Positions 15,270 through 18,634 of a stretch of DNA of 18,634 nt are shown in pieces. Below the pieces are notes generated by a model. That model saw only the letters and a program-made list of their open reading frames with translations, searched no databases and had not been told where the DNA came from. A program made the translations under genes and the position numbers. The stretch is from Oscillospiraceae bacterium (lineage in GTDB: Bacteria > Bacillota > Clostridia > Oscillospirales > Oscillospiraceae), in assembly GCA_016290695.1 (NCBI GenBank), contig JAEEUX010000016.1, positions 1 to 18,634 of the forward strand. The letters are read 5' to 3'. Position 1 is the stretch's first letter. Each line of letters opens with the position of its first letter.

Positions 15270-15298
15270 ATTATATACGGGAAAACAAAGCTTGTCAA
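15270..15298 (-). promoter_or_regulatory. Consensus sigma-A promoter of the S24 repressor gene
   Basis: On the minus strand a perfect TTGACA (15298-15293) and perfect TATAAT (15275-15270) are 17 nt apart. The leader to the ATG at 15240 is short. This predicts strong constitutive expression unless repressed, as is usual for an autoregulated repressor. Confidence 0.85.
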
Positions 15299-15313
15299 TC
15301 ATAAATAGCCCCA

Positions 15314-15333
15314 AAGGACACAAATGCGTCCTT
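15314..15333. promoter_or_regulatory. Palindrome abutting the polymerase promoter, candidate operator
   Basis: AAGGAC (15314-15319) and GTCCTT (15328-15333) are reverse complements around 8 nt, and the inner CAC/GCG positions partly continue the symmetry. It overlaps the first two bases of the polymerase -35 and lies between the two divergent promoters, where an S24-type repressor would be expected to bind. Confidence 0.5.
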
Positions 15334-15360
15334 GACATAGCTTAGTGAGAGAATTATACT
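15332..15360 (+). promoter_or_regulatory. Strong sigma-A promoter of the polymerase operon
   Basis: TTGACA (15332-15337) and TATACT (15355-15360) lie 17 nt apart, nearly consensus. Transcription would begin near 15367, giving a leader of about 40 nt. An inverted repeat (15359-15404) spans the start site, and the palindrome at 15314-15333 abuts the -35. Confidence 0.85.
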
Positions 15361-15404
15361 CTGCTCACAGGTTGAGTCCGGCAAAAGGACGGAGGTGAGC
15401 AGAG
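15359..15404. repeat. 10-bp perfect inverted repeat across the polymerase transcription start and ribosome site
   Basis: CTCTGCTCAC (15359-15368) and GTGAGCAGAG (15395-15404) are perfect reverse complements. Between them lies a smaller GTCC/GGAC pair (15376-15379/15387-15390). The GGAGG ribosome site (15391-15395) lies at the base of the right arm. Because transcription should start near 15367, most of the left arm would not be in the main mRNA, so a DNA operator is more likely than an RNA hairpin. Confidence 0.5.
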
Positions 15405-15406
15405 CA

Positions 15407-16642
15407 ATGGAACGTGTAATTCTTCACAGCGACATGAACTCTTTTTACGCATCCGTAGAGGCGATGCTGAATCCCTGCCTCAGGGGAAAAGCGATTGCCG
15501 TATGTGGATCTACGGAGAGCAGACACGGAATCGTTCTTGCCAAGTCCGAGCCCGCAAAGCGCTGCGGCGTAAAAACCGGGATGGCGAACTGGCAGGCACG
15601 GCAGGCGTGTCCGGATCTGATTGTTGTTCCGCCGCATTATGATCAGTACGCAAAATATTCAAGGCTTGCTCACGAAATATACTACCGTTACACAGACCTT
15701 GTTGAACCGTTCGGCATGGATGAGTGCTGGCTGGATGTTTCCCACAGCGGCAGTATTTCCGGCGGAACGGAAATCGCCGAAAAAATACGGAAGGCTGTAA
15801 GAGAGGAGCTCGGTCTGACCGTTTCCGTCGGCGTGAGCTACAATAAAATCTGGGCAAAGCTCGGTTCCGACCTGAAAAAACCTGATGCAATTACTGTAAT
15901 TACGAAAGATAACTACAAGGAAAAAGTCTGGCCCTTGGCCGCCTCGGAAATGATATACGTCGGCCCGGCAACCGAAGCAAAGCTCTCGTGGTACGGCGTG
16001 CATACCATAGGAGATCTTGCCGCTGTCAGCCCGGATACGCTGAAGCGGTGGTTTGGCGTCAGAGGCATTGATCTGCATAGATATGCTACCGGAAACGACA
16101 ATTCCCGCGTCATGCACAAAGACTTCGTTAGCCCCGTCAAGTCTATCGGGCACGGCATTACCTGTTCCTGCGACCTTGAAAACAACGAAGAAGTATTCAA
16201 AGTCATGCTTGAGCTTGCGCAGGACGTAGGACACAGGCTCCGCGTTCATGAGCTCGCTGCCGGAGGCGTTCAGATTTTTCTCCGCAGGAATGACCTGGCG
16301 GGCAGTCAGTTTCAGTGTAAGCTGCCGTTCATAACGCAACTGCCGAACGAAATAGCCGCAGCCGGCTATAAGCTGTTTGAGGAGCGCTATGAATGGGATA
16401 CGAAGGTTCGCGCCGTTTGCATCAGGGCGATTGACCTCGTTCCGCAGAACACCGAGGAACAGTTATCCATGTTCTATAGCGTGGAGAAAAGAGATCGCAG
16501 AGCAAGGCTGGAGGATGCCATTGAGGAAATCCGGCGGCGATTCGGGAAAAAGGCTCTGACCTATGCCGTTCTTATGGGAGACCTGAAAATGCCGGACGAC
16601 GGCAGACATATCGTAACAATGCCGAATGTAATGTACAGCTGA
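15407..16642 (+). CDS. Y-family translesion DNA polymerase (DinB/UmuC/UvrX type)
   Basis: 411 aa from ATG 15407, with GGAGG at 15391-15395. A GTG at 15395 overlaps that site and is not used. The catalytic acidic residues are Asp9 (HSDMNSFYASVE) and Asp105-Glu106 (PFGMDECWLDV). Tyr14 occupies the expected steric-gate position, as in UmuC-like enzymes. A palm/finger core (1-240) is followed by a thumb with HhH-like segment (about 190-230) and a little-finger domain. Such enzymes copy damaged DNA with low fidelity. The UvrX/UmuC-like subgroup is common on Bacillota plasmids, phages and integrative elements, often next to a regulator. It begins the operon with the ImmA-like gene and is divergent from the S24 repressor, fitting damage-induced expression. 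Length is normal and no break is seen. Confidence 0.93.
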   Translation: MERVILHSDMNSFYASVEAMLNPCLRGKAIAVCGSTESRHGIVLAKSEPAKRCGVKTGMANWQARQACPDLIVVPPHYDQYAKYSRLAHEIYYRYTDLVEPFGMDECWLDVSHSGSISGGTEIAEKIRKAVREELGLTVSVGVSYNKIWAKLGSDLKKPDAITVITKDNYKEKVWPLAASEMIYVGPATEAKLSWYGVHTIGDLAAVSPDTLKRWFGVRGIDLHRYATGNDNSRVMHKDFVSPVKSIGHGITCSCDLENNEEVFKVMLELAQDVGHRLRVHELAAGGVQIFLRRNDLAGSQFQCKLPFITQLPNEIAAAGYKLFEERYEWDTKVRAVCIRAIDLVPQNTEEQLSMFYSVEKRDRRARLEDAIEEIRRRFGKKALTYAVLMGDLKMPDDGRHIVTMPNVMYS

Positions 16643-16657
16643 TTATGGAGGTCGTAC

Positions 16658-17422
16658 ATGGCAAGATACTTATCAAGGGAAATGCTTGGACAGATAGCCG
16701 AGAGAGTCCTTTGCGCGTATAAGAAACTGCCGGAGGTGCAGGAGAGGGGCTTCTATTCTGTGGATACCTCACTGCTCGTTAAAGAGCTGCTGCGGCTGAA
16801 CGTAGAGTACCGCCACCTGTCGAAGGACCGCCTGACTCTCGGTATGACCTGCTTTGAGGAGATCGGGATTGAGCTATCTGAAAGCGAAGGAGAATGGTTT
16901 TTCTTTGACGGAAAGACTGTTTTAATTGAAGAAGACCTGAGAGCTCCGTCGGCATGCGTCGGCAGGCATAACTTCACGCTGGCGCATGAGGGCTGCCATC
17001 ACATACTGAAAATGCTTTACCCGAACGACTATAAAGCGGATACACATGCCCGCAGAATACTGAGCTTCCGACAGAACAGATTTTCAGATTGTTCGCTTGA
17101 GGAATGGAAGGTCAACACCCTCACCTCGCTGATCCTGATGCCGGAAGCGCTCGTGCGGCATGGCATGTTTCTGTTCGGACTGGATGACCGGATAGAAATA
17201 CTGAATGCATTGTATCGCGCGAAAGAATATGAAGGTTTTTGCATGTTGTGTAAGCTGCTTGGCGTTTCAAAACAGGCGCTGGCAATTCGCATGCAGCAAT
17301 TGGGCTTGCTCGGCGAAAACCAGCTTGAAAATCCGTATGCATTAGTATACGTGGAAATGGAGGATGATGAATTTGACGTGCAAAACGGAAATAAGAGTAT
17401 CGAAAAGATGTCCGAATTGTGA
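16658..17422 (+). CDS. ImmA/IrrE family metallopeptidase
   Basis: 254 aa, with GGAGG 15 nt after the polymerase stop. The zinc motif is HEGCH (His110-His114) in FTLAHEGCHHILKML, and the probable third ligand is Glu149 in the EEWKVNTLTSLILMP stretch, which is the usual position in this family. The N-terminal part shows helices, and the C-terminal third carries an HTH-like segment (KLLGVSKQALAIRMQQLGLL). Family members cut Xre-type repressors (ImmA on ImmR in ICEBs1; IrrE/PprI on DdrO). The likely target here is the Xre/S24 or the small Xre protein of the same module; that is inference. It gives a second possible release route besides S24 self-cleavage. Confidence 0.92.
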   Translation: MARYLSREMLGQIAERVLCAYKKLPEVQERGFYSVDTSLLVKELLRLNVEYRHLSKDRLTLGMTCFEEIGIELSESEGEWFFFDGKTVLIEEDLRAPSACVGRHNFTLAHEGCHHILKMLYPNDYKADTHARRILSFRQNRFSDCSLEEWKVNTLTSLILMPEALVRHGMFLFGLDDRIEILNALYRAKEYEGFCMLCKLLGVSKQALAIRMQQLGLLGENQLENPYALVYVEMEDDEFDVQNGNKSIEKMSEL

Positions 17423-17567
17423 TTGGCGCGTACTGGATAAGGTTACGCCAACAACAGGCGTTATTGAGATGAAATGTCCCCGCTGCGGGAAAATGATAGA
17501 AATTGACCTCTCGCTCAGACGCTCTGCCCTAAGCTATCGATTGTACAGACGCACAGTTGTCAGATAA
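17364..17567 (+). CDS. Small zinc-ribbon protein
   Basis: 67 aa from ATG 17364, or 66 aa from ATG 17367, or 64 aa from TTG 17373. GGAGG (17359-17363) is too close to the two ATGs and well spaced for the TTG, so the start is uncertain. Two CPxC motifs (CPNC and CPRC, about residues 16-19 and 38-41) form a four-cysteine zinc ribbon, between them DWRVLDKVTPTTGVIEMK. The tail is basic (SLRRSALSYRLYRRTVVR). The layout recalls Com-like or archaeal-type small zinc-binding regulators, without proof of function. It overlaps the end of the metallopeptidase gene in another frame and is co-transcribed with it. Confidence 0.8.
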   Translation: MMNLTCKTEIRVSKRCPNCDWRVLDKVTPTTGVIEMKCPRCGKMIEIDLSLRRSALSYRLYRRTVVR

Positions 17568-17575
17568 TAAAAAAC

Positions 17576-17634
17576 GCTGCACAATTCCCAGCGTAAATCC
17601 TGACGGCAAATTCTTTGCTCCGGAATTATTCGCT
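17576..17634. repeat. Possible third, longer copy of the palindromic repeat
   Basis: The left end TGCACAATTCCC and right end CCGGAATTAT match the ends of the copies at 613-666 and 4251-4303. The middle is longer and different, and the stem is imperfect beyond the GGAATT core. It lies just downstream of the zinc-ribbon stop. Relation to the other two copies is likely but weaker. Confidence 0.5.
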
Positions 17635-17640
17635 TTTGAA

Positions 17641-17766
17641 TAGAATATAAGCACCGAGCAACGGGTCCGTGGTGTCCGCAAGAGACGCCCAACGAGTCAC
17701 CAAATGGCCGGGCACGAAAAATCAGAGGATGATTTATCTTCTGGTTCTTCGTGCCCGGCTTTTTTC
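17641..17766 (+). ncRNA. Structured non-coding block ending in a terminator
   Basis: Between the third repeat copy and the terminator, a 60-nt stretch contains a helix GGTGTC/GACGCC (17671-17676/17684-17689) with a 7-nt loop. The GGTG (17671-17674) could instead pair with CACC at 17652-17655 or 17698-17701, so alternative folds exist. No gene frame runs through it. It could be the 3' end of the polymerase operon mRNA, a small RNA or an attenuator for the downstream gene. I do not recognise a known RNA class. Confidence 0.4.
17707..17766 (+). terminator. Strong intrinsic terminator
   Basis: GCCGGGCACGAA (17707-17718) pairs perfectly with TTCGTGCCCGGC (17748-17759). The stem continues inward with further pairs including G-T wobbles, and is followed by six T residues (17760-17765). 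It would end transcripts entering from the polymerase operon, and insulates the HTH gene. Confidence 0.85.
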
Positions 17767-17822
17767 TTTGAAAAATTTTTTTGAAAATTTTTTCAAAGTA
17801 CCAATTAGGCTGGTACTTTGAA
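17766..17822. repeat. Two overlapping, mutually exclusive inverted repeats
   Basis: CTTTGAAAAA (17766-17775) pairs with TTTTTCAAAG (17789-17798). TTCAAAGTACC (17792-17802) also pairs perfectly with GGTACTTTGAA (17812-17822), an 11-bp stem around 9 nt. The central CAAAG can only join one arm at a time. The block lies directly upstream of the DeoR-like gene and could be its operator or leader switch. Confidence 0.55.
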
Positions 17823-17865
17823 GTGTATTATTAGCCCACCAAAGGCAGAAGGGAGGTGCAGAGCA

Positions 17866-18204
17866 GTGAATCCGATAGAGCGCAGGCAATTGGTTCTGGA
17901 GTACCTGAACGTACATCGTCAGGCTACATATAAGGAACTGGCCACACATTTTGGTGTTTCAAAAAACACGATCATAACAGACGTCACTGAACTCACATGC
18001 TCTGCACCAATCTACACAGTGCATGGCAACGGAGGCGGTATCCGCGTTTCGGATGAATGGTACATAGGCCGTCGCTATTTGCACAGTGATCAGGAAAACC
18101 TTCTTCGCAAACTTCTCCCAAGGCTGAAGCCCGAGGAGCGGAAGACGATGGAGAGTATTCTTTACGCCTTTGCTAAACCCAAGGCGAACGGTGAGTCTAT
18201 CTGA
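17866..18204 (+). CDS. DeoR/HTH_11-type DNA-binding protein
   Basis: 112 aa from GTG 17866, with GGGAGG (17851-17856) 9 nt upstream. The ATG at 17818 lies in the inverted repeat and has no ribosome site. The N-terminus carries a winged HTH (MNPIERRQLVLEYLNVHRQ, ATYKELATHFGVSKNTIITD, IYTVHGNGGGIRV). A short helical C-terminal segment (LLRKLLPRLKPEERKTMESI) may mediate dimerisation; there is no sugar-sensor domain as in true DeoR. I recall close relatives as being frequent in Bacillota mobile elements, function unknown. It is followed by the noncoding end of an IS110-type element. Confidence 0.82.
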   Translation: MNPIERRQLVLEYLNVHRQATYKELATHFGVSKNTIITDVTELTCSAPIYTVHGNGGGIRVSDEWYIGRRYLHSDQENLLRKLLPRLKPEERKTMESILYAFAKPKANGESI

Positions 18205-18355
18205 GATTTGCCCCAACCGGGCCTGAACCTTGCTACGAAAATAAGTAGCCAGGACGTGTACCTTGACAAACAGGTTTTCAACGCCTCATGAAAAATCATC
18301 ACAGCACAAATAGCGACAGGGAACCCTGCCGCGAATGACCGTATGATGTGCTATC
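18205..18355. other. Non-coding end of the IS110-type element, possible bridge-RNA region
   Basis: These 151 bases lie downstream (3') of the transposase on the minus strand and hold no gene. They include CAGGG-AA-CCCTG (18317-18328), and a 7-bp inverted repeat CGAATGA/TCATTCG (18332-18338/18356-18362) that overlaps the transposase stop. In the IS1111 subgroup of IS110 elements the non-coding end after the transposase encodes the bridge RNA that selects target and donor sites. Whether this element belongs to that subgroup cannot be told here. The exact element boundary is not visible. Confidence 0.35.
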
Positions 18356-18634
18356 TCATTCGGGTACTACAACCATGTAGCCGAGCTTTTGCAATTCGTT
18401 AATCATCCGACCGGCACGCTTGCGCTCGCTATGTTTTCGCCGTTCTTCAAAGCATTCCTCGTTATAGGGAACGCCGGTTTTCAGCATGGTGTAGATGAGA
18501 GACAGAAGCTTCCGTGCCAGAGCAATGGTCGCCCTCTTTGCTCCTTTCTTTTGCTTTACACGCCAGTACCATCCGGAAATGTACAAGGTGCGTTTTCCCG
18601 AGGTGATCCAAGCCACCTCGCAGAGCATGCTTTG
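18356..18634 (-). CDS. IS110-family transposase, C-terminal part (N-terminus beyond the window)
   Basis: 92 residues are visible from the right edge to TGA 18358-18356. The frame is still open at the edge, so the internal ATG at 18628 is not the start. The sequence EVAWITSGKRTLYISGWYWR then QKKGAKRATIALARKLLSLI and YTMLKTGVPYNE is the typical end of the Tnp (Transposase_20) domain of IS110/IS116/IS902 enzymes. The DEDD RuvC-like half lies outside. It is presumably intact, as no stop or shift is visible. These elements insert via a bridge RNA and leave no long terminal inverted repeats. Confidence 0.87.
   Translation of the reverse strand, partial: QSMLCEVAWITSGKRTLYISGWYWRVKQKKGAKRATIALARKLLSLIYTMLKTGVPYNEECFEERRKHSERKRAGRMINELQKLGYMVVVPE

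Noticed and set aside
14365..15270. 301-codon plus-strand frame opposite the S24 repressor
   Set aside because: The minus strand shows the full S24 catalytic set, ribosome site and consensus promoter; the plus frame has no recognisable domain.
17364..17372. ATG codons at 17364 and 17367 as certain starts of the zinc-ribbon gene
   Set aside because: GGAGG ends at 17363, too close for initiation; a TTG at 17373 is better spaced, so the start is left open.
1..18634. CRISPR arrays, tRNA or rRNA genes
   Set aside because: No regularly spaced direct repeats, no cloverleaf with CCA-proximal signature and no conserved rRNA segments were seen on either strand.

Overview
The window reads as chromosomal DNA of a Bacillota (Firmicutes) bacterium, most likely an uncultured gut-type Clostridia. 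This rests on strong AGGAGG-type ribosome binding sites with ATG, GTG and TTG starts, sigma-A promoters, and the gene families present; the exact taxon is inference. It splits into a chromosomal transport locus (1-11.9 kb) and a patchwork of accessory DNA (11.9-18.6 kb).

Transport locus. A methyltransferase cut by the window edge (1-582, +) faces two half-transporter ABC genes on the minus strand (4232-685), which overlap by ATGA and so probably form a heterodimer. Divergent from them runs a long plus-strand operon: MATE efflux protein, a second related methyltransferase, two Opp/Nik-type permeases, a solute-binding lipoprotein and two ATPases (4519-11717), ending at a hairpin terminator at 11859-11896. 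A 28-codon reading frame hangs on the end of the last ATPase. A strongly foldable non-coding block (8443-8562) sits between the permeases and the binding protein. Paired methyltransferases, an ABC heterodimer, an efflux pump and a nickel/peptide/opine-type importer would fit handling of a small methylated ligand such as a metallophore, but no biosynthetic enzyme is visible, so this is a hypothesis.

Accessory region. It holds a broken C-terminal remnant of a large serine recombinase (12354-12667), GC-rich hairpins, and a RelB/RelE-type toxin-antitoxin pair whose toxin carries a 2-nt frameshift (12886-13372, -) behind a promoter with an overlapping palindrome. After a small orphan gene comes a compact damage-response-like module. 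An Xre/S24 LexA-like repressor with its own consensus promoter is followed by a small Xre protein and a 95-aa protein. Divergently from the repressor, a Y-family DNA polymerase, an ImmA/IrrE metallopeptidase and a zinc-ribbon protein are transcribed from a near-consensus promoter flanked by palindromes. By family knowledge S24 repressors self-cleave and ImmA-type proteases inactivate Xre-type repressors, so the set looks like a self-contained inducible mutagenesis switch.

Right end. A structured non-coding block with a strong terminator and two mutually exclusive inverted repeats precedes a DeoR-like HTH gene. Then the C-terminal part of an IS110-family transposase enters from the right edge. 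A palindromic repeat with conserved ends occurs at least twice and probably three times (613-666, 4251-4303, 17576-17634). No tRNA, rRNA or CRISPR array was seen.
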